Shown: positions 45,654-53,708 of the stretch, piece by piece
Numbering within the stretch: position 1 is the stretch's first letter
How the letters are laid out: each line of letters opens with the position of its first letter
NCBI RefSeq assembly: GCF_019697375.1
Contig: NZ_JAHCDI010000004.1
Location: forward strand, 310,001 to 374,000
Source of the DNA: Micromonospora tarapacensis
GTDB lineage: Bacteria > Actinomycetota > Actinomycetes > Mycobacteriales > Micromonosporaceae
Length of the DNA: 64,000 nt
Reading direction: 5' to 3'
The notes under the pieces: generated by a model
Told to the model about the DNA's origin: nothing
Database searches by the model: none
The model's input: only the letters and a program-made list of their open reading frames with translations
Program-made: the position numbers and the translations under genes

Positions 45654-46021
45654 AGTTCCAGCTGCTCCTCGATGCTGCGCAGCCGGTGCCGGGCGAGCGC
45701 CAGGTTGGACCGGGTCTTGCTGAGCATGAGGTAGAGGAACAGCCCCTTGCCGTTGGAGCCGTTGAGCGGCCGGATGATGTGGTACTGGCTGCCGAGGGTG
45801 ATCAGCATGTCCTCGATGTCGTCGTTCAGCTTCAGCATCTCGATGGTGCGCATCTTGGCGCGTACCACGTCGGTGTTGCCGGCGGCGGCGACGGTGAGGT
45901 CGATCTCCGGCGTGCCGCCGGCCACGCCGAGGGTCATCCCGCTGGTGTAGTCGACGAGCGCGATGCCGATCGCGCCGTCGATCGTCATGGCGTCCTTAAG
46001 GGCGGAATCCAGGTTGGCCAC
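45650..46021 (-). CDS. roadblock/LC7-like protein
   Basis: 123 residues: ANLDSALKDAMTIDGAIGIA, LVDYTSGMTLGVAGGTPEID, AKMRTIEMLKLNDDIEDMLI and YHIIRPLNGSNGKGLFLYLM, an MglB-like roadblock fold, then a basic C-terminal helix. GTG 46021 with GGAGAGG just upstream is preferred over longer readings. With the overlapping gene it forms a two-subunit roadblock pair, probably a heteromer. Confidence 0.82.
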   Translation of the reverse strand: MANLDSALKDAMTIDGAIGIALVDYTSGMTLGVAGGTPEIDLTVAAAGNTDVVRAKMRTIEMLKLNDDIEDMLITLGSQYHIIRPLNGSNGKGLFLYLMLSKTRSNLALARHRLRSIEEQLEL

Positions 46022-46139
46022 GTGCCTCTCCAGGGTCAACTGACGGAGAAATCTCGGACGAGAGTTGCACAGGCAACCTGCTGTCCGCACCTTGTGTAGC
46101 GCGATCAGGCTGAGCGGGCCACGGTGGGTGACCACCGAG

Positions 46140-46322
46140 GCGGCCGAGAAACGCCGCTGCGGTTGATGTCTCGCGGACGTGTCCGTCTGCTAACCGTTCC
46201 TCAGCGGCAGAGCGAGCTGGCAGCCTCAGCGATCCCGCCGGGTGCGCCCCGCGCAGCTCGTCGCCGAGCAGATCGCCGGCGACCGCGACCAACTCGGTCA
46301 GGTACCGCCGCGGCTCATCCCT
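46140..46322 (-). pseudogene. possible stub of a nucleotidyltransferase gene
   Basis: The minus strand reads PRRYLTELVAVAGDLLGDEL then RGAHPAGSLRL, close to the start of aminoglycoside-nucleotidyltransferase-like proteins (LGD.LVGVYAAGSLAL). The GS..D.D catalytic stretch that should follow is absent, and the frame runs on without similarity. No ribosome site or start fits. The match is short, so this is tentative. Confidence 0.35.
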
Positions 46323-46824
46323 GCTCCAGTTCTCCGGGCTCGCCCCACGGCATCCCGGCGGGCAGGAAGAACGCCGAGGTCTCGGCGCCGAGGGCATGCC
46401 GGATGACCAGCCGGGCGTGCTCGTCGAGCTCGGGCAGCCGGCTGGGCGGGAACCATCGCACGTCCAACGACTCGTCGTCGTTGACCCGTGCCTCGCCACC
46501 GAGTAGGCGGCAGTGGAAGCCCAGGTTGAGATATTCGCAGTGATCCCCGTTGGGGTACGTGTGCGGGTGCGACACCGCACTACTGAGCCGCAGGGGTTCG
46601 ACCTCCAGCCCGGTCTCCTCCAGCACCTCGCGGACGACCGCGGTGGCCGGCTGCTCGCCCGGCTCGACGAAGCCGCTCACCACGGACCATCGCCCGTCGT
46701 CGGCGCGCTGGGCGAGCAGTAGTTCGCCCGCGTCGTTGCGGACGACCGCGCTCACGCTCGGTAGCCAGAGCAGGTCATGGCCGACGTGCTTGCGCATCCG
46801 CAGGATGTAGTCCGGTACGCCCAT
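46315..46824 (-). CDS. NUDIX hydrolase
   Basis: 169 residues. The Nudix box is complete: GFVEPGEQPATAVVREVLEE then TGLEV (pattern GX5EX7REUXEEXGU), flanked by LLLAQRADDGRWSVVSG before and CEYLNLGFHCRLLGGEARVN after. The family cleaves nucleoside diphosphates linked to other groups; the exact substrate is unknown. ATG 46824; probable coenzyme or oxidised-nucleotide pyrophosphatase. Confidence 0.92.
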   Translation of the reverse strand: MGVPDYILRMRKHVGHDLLWLPSVSAVVRNDAGELLLAQRADDGRWSVVSGFVEPGEQPATAVVREVLEETGLEVEPLRLSSAVSHPHTYPNGDHCEYLNLGFHCRLLGGEARVNDDESLDVRWFPPSRLPELDEHARLVIRHALGAETSAFFLPAGMPWGEPGELEQG

Positions 46825-46986
46825 CCGGCGACCTTAGCCGCCGGTGATCACCGCTGCACATCCGGCCGGGCGGGTCTGATTCCGCAGTTCAGGCCCGCCG
46901 GCCGGGGAGCACGTCTACTGTGGAAGTGCCTGGTGACTTGCGGTGTTCCGGTGGCGGGCGGTCGTTTCCCGGTGCACAGTGATCCC

Positions 46987-47187
46987 ATGAGCGACAGCGG
47001 ACGTGGACGCTACTACTGGTGTACGCGACACCACCGGGTCGAGACCGACGCCGACGTGTGCCCGGCCCGGCACGTTCTCGGACCGTACGCCTCAGCCGCC
47101 GACGCGGAGAACGCCCTGCAACAGGTGCGGGAGCGCAACGAAGCGTGGGAGGCCGAGGACGACCGTTGGGCCGGGGAGGACAGGTAG
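46987..47187 (+). CDS. small conserved protein (SPOR-like pattern)
   Basis: 66 residues: YYWCTRHHRVETDADVCPAR, VLGPYASAADAENALQQVRE and an acidic tail. The YYWC..CP Cys pair and GPYxSxxEAxxAL stretch are typical of short Micromonosporaceae proteins annotated as SPOR-domain-like. Function unknown. ATG 46987. The histone-like gene begins 80 bases after its stop. Confidence 0.78.
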   Translation: MSDSGRGRYYWCTRHHRVETDADVCPARHVLGPYASAADAENALQQVRERNEAWEAEDDRWAGEDR

Positions 47188-47266
47188 ACGCCGCGGGAAC
47201 GCCTCCCGCGTCGAGGTACGGCGTGCGTCGCGAGGGCGGCGGCACGTCCCCAAGGAGGGAACCGAG

Positions 47267-48115
47267 ATGGCCGAAGCGCAACAGGCCACCCGCCCGGCCG
47301 CGAAACGTACGCCCGCGAGGAAGACCGCCGCGACGGAACGCACCGCGGGCCTCGCCCGTACCCCGTCCACCCGGCGCGCCAACGGCACCGCCCCGGCGTC
47401 CAGGGCGAGTTCGTCGGCGCGGAAGAGCACCACCGCTGAGAAGGTAGCGACGCGGAGGGCAGCGACGAAGAAGGCGGCGCCCGCGAAGAAGACGGTGTCG
47501 GCGAAGGCCGCACCGGCGAAGAAGGCGGCCTCGACGTCGGCGCGGACCGCCACCGGTGCCCGCCGGACCACCACGGCGGCGAAGGCGCCCGCGAAGAAGG
47601 CGGCGACCGCGCGGACCACGGCGGCGAAGGCGCCCGCGAAGAAGGCGGCTACCGCGCGGACCACGGCGGCGAAGGCGCCCGCGAAGAAGGCGGCGACCGC
47701 GCGGACCACGGCGGCGAAGGCGTCCGCGAAGAAGGCCGCCCCGGCGCGCAAGGCCGCCCCCGCGAAGAAGGCGACGAGCGCACGGAGCACGTCGCCCGCG
47801 CGCAAGGCGCCGGCGAACAAGGCGACCTCGGCGGCGCAGAAGGCGGCGGCGCGGAAGACCTCTACGGCGTCGGCCCGGAAGACGGCGGCGAAGGCGCCCG
47901 CGAAGAAGGCCGCGGCGAAGAAGGCGCCCGCGAAGAAGGCGCCCGCGAAGAAGGCCGTCGCGAAGAAGGCGCCCGCGAAGAAGGCCGTCGCGAAGAAGGC
48001 GCCCGCGAAGAAGGCCGTCGCGAAGAAGGCGCCCGCGAAGAAGGCCGTCGCCAGGAGTACGGGGCGCGCGGCTTCGGCCGGGCGGGCTGGCGCCGCGCGG
48101 AAGGCGGCCGGCTGA
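47267..48115 (+). CDS. histone H1-like, Lys/Ala/Pro-repeat DNA-binding protein
   Basis: 282 residues, nearly all Ala, Lys, Pro, Thr and Arg, with strong positive charge. It has PAKKA/AKKAP repeats like the C-terminal tail of eukaryotic H1 and of actinobacterial HupB or Lsr2-associated proteins, but no folded HU domain. It probably binds and condenses DNA without sequence preference. ATG 47267 follows AAGGAGGGA, an excellent site. The coding sequence holds two families of tandem repeats, so length likely varies between strains. Confidence 0.85.
   Translation: MAEAQQATRPAAKRTPARKTAATERTAGLARTPSTRRANGTAPASRASSSARKSTTAEKVATRRAATKKAAPAKKTVSAKAAPAKKAASTSARTATGARRTTTAAKAPAKKAATARTTAAKAPAKKAATARTTAAKAPAKKAATARTTAAKASAKKAAPARKAAPAKKATSARSTSPARKAPANKATSAAQKAAARKTSTASARKTAAKAPAKKAAAKKAPAKKAPAKKAVAKKAPAKKAVAKKAPAKKAVAKKAPAKKAVARSTGRAASAGRAGAARKAAG
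47578..48050 (+). repeat. tandem 45-bp and 30-bp coding repeats in the histone-like gene
   Basis: A 45-bp unit coding KAPAKKAATARTTAA is repeated about three times at 47578-47730. A 30-bp unit coding KKAPAKKAVA is repeated about four to five times at 47921-48050. Units are near identical at DNA level. Confidence 0.85.
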
Positions 48116-48184
48116 CCCGGCGTACGCCGAACGGCCGTCGCCCGGGGGAGGGCGAAGCGCGCGGGGCGCCGTCAGGATTGACCC

Positions 48185-48600
48185 ATGGTCATCCGACGCG
48201 CCGTCGGACCCCGCATCGACTTCGGCGCGTTGCGCCGTGAGCTGGGACTGCCCGTGGCCTATCCGGAGGCGGCGCAGCAGGAGGCCGACGTGGCCGCCGC
48301 CGCGCCGCCCCGGCCGGGCGTCGACCGGGCGGCCGTGCTGTGGACCATCGACCTGGACGCCGACGCGGGTCGGCTGCCGGCGCCGATCACCCTGCTGCCC
48401 GAGATCGGCGCCCTGCTTCCCGCCCGGGGGCTGCGTCGGTGAGCGATCAACCTGCCGATCCCCGAGCAGGACGTGGCGGCCGATGGCGACGGGTGGCGGC
48501 TGGTGCTGCGGGCGCCGGTGCCGATGGAGGAGCACAATGCGCAGATCTCGCTGCTCACCGGGATGGCCGCCGCCGACCTGATGCTGGCGGGCGCGCTCGC
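48185..48600 (+). pseudogene. RNB-domain ribonuclease relic with internal deletions and a nonsense codon
   Basis: Pieces of an actinobacterial RNase II/R-like protein occur in order but far too close together. They are the start (RRAVGPRIDFGALRRELGLP), PPRPGVDR, the deep-core AVLWTIDLDAD, then AGRLPAPITLLPEIGALLPA, a TGA at 48440 where the family has Gly, and INLPIPEQDVAADGDGWRL with MEEHNAQISLLTGMAAADLM. At least two long internal segments, including the catalytic Asp cluster, are missing. The end is lost after about 48600. This is a true relic, not a simple sequencing slip. Confidence 0.82.
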
Positions 48601-48737
48601 GGCCTGGTTTCGGCTGCGGACGGGGCGCCCGCTCGGATCCTGTCGGGCTGAACCGTTTGCGCCATCACCTGGGCAGCGTGGTTTGTCACAGCCCCGGTCG
48701 CTGCTGCCGGGCCAGCGCATTTGGAAGGATGACGACC

Positions 48738-49436
48738 ATGGCATACGACGCGAGTGCGCTGCCCGACGTGTCCGGGCTCACCATCGGCATCATCGGTGGC
48801 ACCGGGGATCAGGGTCGGGGGCTCGCCTACCGGTTGGCCCGAGCCGGTCAGGCGGTGCTGATCGGCTCCCGTTCGGCCGGGCGGGCGGCCGAGTCGGCCG
48901 GCGAGATCGCCGCGCTGCCCGGAGTGTCGGGCGTCGGCAGCGTCACCGGGGCCGACAACGACGAGGTGGCCCGCCGCAGCGACGTCGTGATCATCGCAGT
49001 GCCCTGGGACGGGCACGCCGCCACCGTCGGCGCGCTCGCCGAACCGCTCGCCGGCAAGATCGTCATCGACTGCGTCAACCCGCTCGGCTTCGACAAGCAG
49101 GGCCCGTACGCGTTGCCCGTGCCCGAGGGCAGCGCCGTCCAACAGGCCGCCGCGCTGCTGCCCGACTCCCGCGTCTGCGCGGCGTTCAACCACGTCAGCG
49201 CCCCGCTGCTGGCCGACCCGGAGATCGACCGGATCGAGCTGGACGTGCTGATCTGCACGGAGGAGCGGGAACTGGTCGGCATCGTCGGTGCGCTCGCCGC
49301 CCGCATCCCCGGCATGCGTGGCGTCTACGCCGGCCGGCTGCGCAACGCCCACCAGATCGAGGCGTTCACCGCCAACCTGATCGCCATCAACAAGCGCTAC
49401 AAGGCACACGCCGGCGTCCGCATCACCGACCTCTGA
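48738..49436 (+). CDS. npdG: NADPH-dependent F420 reductase
   Basis: About 232 residues. The dinucleotide-binding motif is LTIGIIGGTGDQGRGLAYRL, followed by GSRSAGRAAESA for the NADP phosphate, and the family blocks VIIAVPWDGHAATVGAL, IDCVNPLGFDKQGPYALPVP and AAFNHVSAPLL. The enzyme (Fno) moves hydride between F420 and NADP. This fits Micromonosporaceae, which make F420. ATG 48738 lies 9 bases after GGAAGG; ATG 48729 is an alternative. Confidence 0.92.
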   Translation: MAYDASALPDVSGLTIGIIGGTGDQGRGLAYRLARAGQAVLIGSRSAGRAAESAGEIAALPGVSGVGSVTGADNDEVARRSDVVIIAVPWDGHAATVGALAEPLAGKIVIDCVNPLGFDKQGPYALPVPEGSAVQQAAALLPDSRVCAAFNHVSAPLLADPEIDRIELDVLICTEERELVGIVGALAARIPGMRGVYAGRLRNAHQIEAFTANLIAINKRYKAHAGVRITDL

Positions 49437-49576
49437 GACACCTTGCCGGCTCCTCGGGGCCGCTGGGATTCGGGTAGACGGGTGGCGGATCGGACGATGC
49501 GTCGCTGAGGCCACGGCGTTTCCGGTCCGCCGGGCTCGACGGTTGAGCGGGACGGGTCGGGTGGCCGCGTTGCCGG

Positions 49577-50089
49577 TCAGAAGGTGACGCTGACGCCGGC
49601 CTTCTTGCATGCGGCGGTGAGTTCCGCGCCGGCCTTCTCGAAGACGGGGTTGTCCGCCGCCGTCGCCGGATCCGCGGCCGCTGCCGCCCGGCCGGCCTCC
49701 GTGCTGAACTTCCCGAGGGTGGCGGCCACCCTGCTGTCGCCGCTGCCGGTGGCGGCCAGCATCACCAGTTTCTCCTCCAGCCCGGCCAAGGCCTCCTTGA
49801 ACGCGGCCGGCGACGGATCACCGCCGGACTGCAGGGCCTCGACCAGGGCAGCCTTCATCTCGTCACTGGCCTTCTTCGCCGCCTGGCAGAGCTTCTTGTC
49901 CCCCACCACGTCGGCCGCGCTGGCCGTCGACGGCGGCGCGGTGTCCGGCGCAGCCGACGCAGGGGCGGTCGGCGCGGTGGCGGACGGCGACGATTCGGCG
50001 GTGGTGGAGCCCTCGTCACCGCTGCAGGCCGTGATGGCGAGCAGCGAGGCGCAGGTCAGGGCGACAGCAGAAGTACGAAAGCGACTCAC
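49577..50089 (-). CDS. putative lipoprotein of unknown function
   Basis: 170 residues. A signal sequence ends in the lipobox ITAC (LTCASLLAITACSGDEGS), so the mature protein is membrane-anchored at Cys. A Ser/Ala/Pro/Thr linker of about 40 residues leads to a helical domain (LCQAAKKASDEMKAALVEAL, AGLEEKLVMLAATGSGDS) with two Cys residues. GTG 50089 fits the signal peptide. It converges on npdG. No family named. Confidence 0.75.
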   Translation of the reverse strand: MSRFRTSAVALTCASLLAITACSGDEGSTTAESSPSATAPTAPASAAPDTAPPSTASAADVVGDKKLCQAAKKASDEMKAALVEALQSGGDPSPAAFKEALAGLEEKLVMLAATGSGDSRVAATLGKFSTEAGRAAAAADPATAADNPVFEKAGAELTAACKKAGVSVTF

Positions 50090-50660
50090 GGTCGTACACC
50101 TTAGCTGTCTACGCTGGATCGTGCTTCCCGGCGGCGGCCCTGTTGCCGGTGCCAACCGAGCGACCCGCCCGGCACCACCGCTTCCAGCCCTCCGCTCGAC
50201 GGCCGGGCGCCGGAGGCCGAGGCGGCAGGCGCCGCCCGTGACCGGCACCTGACCCTTTCCGACCTGCGCGACGGCCGTACCCGGCTGGCCGGCAGCCTCG
50301 ACGCCGAGACCGCGGCGCCCCGACGGACGACGGACGTCCGTGCGTCCTCCGGGCAGACCCGCAGCCCAGACGCACCCGCCTTGCACCGGCCGGGCCTGAG
50401 GGCCTGAGGGCCTGGACCCGGGACCTGGTGTCGGGACTCCATCGGTAGCGTCGCCGGCCTGCCGGCCGCCTCCTTCCTCGCCGACATCCGCAACTCCTAC
50501 GACGCCATGGCGCAGGAGTACGCGGCCATGCTCCATGAAGGGCTGAACGAACGGGCTCGACCGGGAATGCCGCCACCTCCGCCGTCGCCCGCTGTCCGCC
50601 GTCACCCGGCGGCTGGCCGTCACTCGCGGACCGTCGGCGCGGGCTGGGTGGACGGACTGG
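50090..50660. other. 571-bp interval with degraded sequence
   Basis: Between the lipoprotein and panB genes. Apart from the methyltransferase-like stub at 50469-50563 there is no supported gene. A plus-strand stretch at about 50200-50300 (HLTLSDLRDGRTRLAGSLDA) has coding-like codons but no start or recognised family, and is probably more decayed coding sequence. Confidence 0.45.
50469..50563 (+). pseudogene. possible N-terminal stub of a SAM methyltransferase
   Basis: The plus strand reads FLADIRNSYDAMAQEYAAML then HEGLNERARP, close to the start of actinobacterial class I methyltransferases (FLADTRASYDxxAxxYAxxF). The SAM-binding GCGxG motif is absent; the reading becomes Pro/Arg-rich at once. 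It has no proper start. The match is short but specific. Confidence 0.45.
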
Positions 50661-51506
50661 TCAGAAGGTGTGTTCGGCGGCGGGGAACTGGCCGCCGCGG
50701 ACCTCGTCGGCGAAGCGGTGGGTCGCCTCGCCGAGCACCTGCGCCAGGTCCGCGTAGCGCTTCACGAAGCGTGGCGCCCTGCCGGTACGCAGGCCGGCCA
50801 TGTCCTGCCAGACCAGCACCTGGGCGTCGGTCTCCGGGCCGGCGCCGATCCCCACCGTGGGGATCGGCAGTTCGGCGGTGATCCGCTTGGCGATCTCGCC
50901 GGGCACCATTTCGAGCACCACCGCGAAGGCGCCGGCCTCGCCGACCGCCCGGGCGTCGGCCAGCACCTCGTCGGCGGCCTCGCCGCGGCCCTGTACCCGG
51001 TAGCCGCCGATGGTGTGCTCGCGCTGCGGGGTGAACCCGACGTGCGCCATCACCGGGATGCCGGCGCCGACGATCGCCTCGATCTGCGCGGCGCAGCGCC
51101 GGCCACCCTCCAGTTTCACCGCGTGGCAGCCGCCTTCCTTCATGAACCGGACGGCGGTGCGCAGCGCCTGGGTCGGACCCTCCTCGTACGAGCCGAACGG
51201 CAGGTCGCCCACGACCAGCGTGTGCCGGGTGGCTCGGACGACCGCCCGCACCAGCGGCAGCAGTTCCTCGGCGGTCACCGGCAGCGTCGTCTCGTAGCCG
51301 AACACGTTGTTCGCCGCCGAGTCGCCGACAAGCAGCACCGGTATGCCGGCGGCGTCGAAGATCGAGGCCGTGTACTGGTCGTACGAGGTGAGCATCGACC
51401 ATTTTTCGCCGCGCTCCTTGGCGGCGAGCAGGTCGCGGGTGCGGACCCGGCGGGTGGCCGGGCCGCCGTAGAGGGCGGTCACCTCGGCCGGAGTGGATTC
51501 CACCAT
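50661..51506 (-). CDS. panB: 3-methyl-2-oxobutanoate hydroxymethyltransferase
   Basis: 281 residues. PanB makes ketopantoate from 2-oxoisovalerate and methylene-tetrahydrofolate, the first step of pantothenate and CoA synthesis. Motifs are [40 protein letters not shown] (metal ligand Asp), [15 protein letters not shown] (Lys), MAHVGFTPQ and the catalytic Glu in [15 protein letters not shown] 51506 follows AAGGAGAAGATC. It is followed on the same strand only by degraded sequence. Confidence 0.96.
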   Translation of the reverse strand: MVESTPAEVTALYGGPATRRVRTRDLLAAKERGEKWSMLTSYDQYTASIFDAAGIPVLLVGDSAANNVFGYETTLPVTAEELLPLVRAVVRATRHTLVVGDLPFGSYEEGPTQALRTAVRFMKEGGCHAVKLEGGRRCAAQIEAIVGAGIPVMAHVGFTPQREHTIGGYRVQGRGEAADEVLADARAVGEAGAFAVVLEMVPGEIAKRITAELPIPTVGIGAGPETDAQVLVWQDMAGLRTGRAPRFVKRYADLAQVLGEATHRFADEVRGGQFPAAEHTF

Positions 51507-51632
51507 GATCTTCTCCTTCCTCGAGGCCGCGTACGCGGTCCCCGGGTTCTGCCGCGATCGTCGCACCGCCGGCCCCGGTCGCGGCAGGGCGCAGTGGAGG
51601 ATGTCACTGTGGTCGGGCTGCCCGGCGCCCGG

Positions 51633-53453
51633 TCAGCCGTCCTCGCGCCAGCGGTTGGTGATCGGCAGCCGCCGGTCCCGTCCGAACGCCTTCATCGAGA
51701 TTTTCGTGCCGGGAGCGGACTGGCGCCGCTTGTACTCGGCGGTATCCACCATCCGCAGCACCTTGTCCACCACGGCCGGGTCGTGGCCCGAGGCGACCAG
51801 GCCGTCACGGCCGAGGTCGCCGTCGATGTAGCCGATCAGGATCGGGTCGAGCACGTCGTAGTCGGGCAGCGAGTCGCTGTCGAGCTGCCCCGGGCTCAGC
51901 TCGGCGCTTGGTGGCTTGCCGATCGAGTTCTCCGGGATCGGCGCCGTCCCGCCCACCCGGGCCGCCTCGGCGTTGCGCCACTTGGCCAGCCGCCAGACCA
52001 GCGTCTTCCACACGTCCTTGATCGGATTGAAGCCGCCGACCGAGTCGCCGTACAGGGTCGAGTAGCCGACCGCCAGTTCGCTCTTGTTGCCGGTGGTCAG
52101 CACCAGGTGGCCCTCCTGGTTCGACAGGGCCATCAGGATGACGCCGCGTACCCGGGCCTGGAGGTTCTCCACCGCCACCCCGGACAGCGACATGTTCGCC
52201 AGGAAGGTGTCCACCATCGGCTGGATCGGCTCGACCCGGTAGTCCAGGTCGGTGCGTTTGGCCAGGTCGGCCGCGTCAAAACGGCTGTGCTCCGAGGAAT
52301 GCTGGCTGGGCATGGAGACCCCGACCACCCGGTCGCCGCCGAGCGCGTCCACCGCGATGGCCGCGACCACCGCCGAGTCGATGCCGCCGGAGAGCCCGAG
52401 CACCACCGAGGGGAAACGGTTCTTGTCGACGTAGTCGCGTAGCCCGAGCACGAGCGCCTGCCACACCTCGGCCTCGTCGGCGACCGGCTCGATGATCCCG
52501 CCGGTCGCCGCCGGGCCCGCGGGTGCCGGCGGGATGTCGTCGACGGTACGGCGCACCACCCGCAACCCGTCGGCAAGCTCTGCCCCGTCGGCAAGCGTCG
52601 CTCCCTCGGCACGTTCTGCCCCCGCCGCCCCGGCTCCGGCGCGCCGGGCCCCGCCGTGCTCGGCCACGGCGGGCAGGTCCACGTCGTGTACGAGCAGGTG
52701 CTCGACGAACTGCGGCGCCCGGGCCAGCAGCGTCCCGTCGGCCGAAACGATCATCGAGTCGCCCTCGAAGACCAGTTCGTCCTGACCGCCGGTCATGTTG
52801 ACGTACGCGATGGTGGCGCCGGCCTCGGCGGCCCGCCGGCGAACCACCGGCAGCCGCAGGTCGTCCTTGTTCAGCTCGTACGGCGAGCCGTTGATGTTGA
52901 CCACCAGCCCCACCCCGGCCTGGCGGGCGGCGGCGAAGGGGCCGCCGGCCTGCCACAGGTCCTCGCAGATCGTCAGCGCCACGTCCACGCCGCCGAGCCG
53001 GACCACGGTCAGCATGTCGCCGGGCAGGAAGTAGCGGTCCTCGTCGAAGACCCCGTAGTTGGGCAGGTGGTGCTTGAAGTAGGTGGCCACCACCTCGCCG
53101 CGGTGCAGCAGCGCGGCGGCGTTGCGCGCGCCCCGTCCCGGCTCGGCGTCCGCGCTGACCTGTGGCGGGCCGTCGGCGTCGAGGTAGCCGACCACGACGG
53201 GCAGCTCACCCAGCCCGTCGGCGGCGAGGTCTGTGGCCAGCCGATCGAGCGCCGCCTTCGACGCGGCGACGAAGGAGCGCCGGAAGACCAGATCCTCCAC
53301 CGGGTAGCCGGTCAGCATCATCTCCGGGAACAGGACCAACTGGGCGCCGGAGCCGGCGGCCCGGCGGGTCCACCGGCGCACCAGGGCGGCGTTGCCGGTG
53401 AGGTCGCCGACGCTGGGGTTGACCTGGCACAGGGCGAGACGCAGGGTGGGCAT
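51633..53453 (-). CDS. nadE: glutamine-dependent NAD+ synthase
   Basis: 606 residues. The N-terminal nitrilase-fold glutaminase domain (1-270) has Glu in LVLFPEMMLTGYP, Lys in YFKHHLPNYGVFDEDRYF and Cys in LTICEDLWQAGG. The C-terminal synthetase domain has the P-loop VVLGLSGGIDSAVVAAIAVD, MPSQHSSEHSRFDA and LTTGNKSELAVGYSTLYGDS. It amidates nicotinate adenine dinucleotide with ammonia channelled from glutamine. Between the domains is a 60-residue Ala/Gly/Glu-rich insert (AGAGAAGAERAEGATLADGA), longer than usual. ATG 53453. Confidence 0.95.
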   Translation of the reverse strand: MPTLRLALCQVNPSVGDLTGNAALVRRWTRRAAGSGAQLVLFPEMMLTGYPVEDLVFRRSFVAASKAALDRLATDLAADGLGELPVVVGYLDADGPPQVSADAEPGRGARNAAALLHRGEVVATYFKHHLPNYGVFDEDRYFLPGDMLTVVRLGGVDVALTICEDLWQAGGPFAAARQAGVGLVVNINGSPYELNKDDLRLPVVRRRAAEAGATIAYVNMTGGQDELVFEGDSMIVSADGTLLARAPQFVEHLLVHDVDLPAVAEHGGARRAGAGAAGAERAEGATLADGAELADGLRVVRRTVDDIPPAPAGPAATGGIIEPVADEAEVWQALVLGLRDYVDKNRFPSVVLGLSGGIDSAVVAAIAVDALGGDRVVGVSMPSQHSSEHSRFDAADLAKRTDLDYRVEPIQPMVDTFLANMSLSGVAVENLQARVRGVILMALSNQEGHLVLTTGNKSELAVGYSTLYGDSVGGFNPIKDVWKTLVWRLAKWRNAEAARVGGTAPIPENSIGKPPSAELSPGQLDSDSLPDYDVLDPILIGYIDGDLGRDGLVASGHDPAVVDKVLRMVDTAEYKRRQSAPGTKISMKAFGRDRRLPITNRWREDG

Positions 53454-53708
53454 GCCCTCATCTTGCCCGAGCGGCGCGGGGTCGACACGTGGGCGGCCGA
53501 CAGCGCCGGGCCGGGGCGGGGGCTGCCGGGGCGGGACCGGGGCTGCCGGACCGCCGGTCGGGAGCGGGAGACCGCCGGTCGGGACTGGACGGGACGCGAC
53601 GGCGGCGGTTCGGTTAACGTCTGCGTAATCGGGTCGGTGGAGACTGGTCGGTCAGGTCGGGTGAAGCCCGGTCGAAGGCGGACAAGAGTGTCGCGGAAGG
53701 TTGGGGAA

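Noticed and set aside
47092..47820. Phe/Ala-rich minus-strand frame opposite the histone-like gene
   Set aside because: It is the complement of the Lys/Ala repeats, so the regular pattern is forced by the repeats, not by coding selection.
53613..53630. GlnR box upstream of glnA2
   Set aside because: GTTAAC and GTAATC only loosely fit the two half-sites and their spacing; too weak to list as a feature.
52656..53700. N-terminal extension of the glnA2 frame by about 350 codons
   Set aside because: The extension runs antisense to nadE. The GlnA2 homologue starts at RQQEFVLRTLEER, matching GTG 53709 with its own ribosome site.
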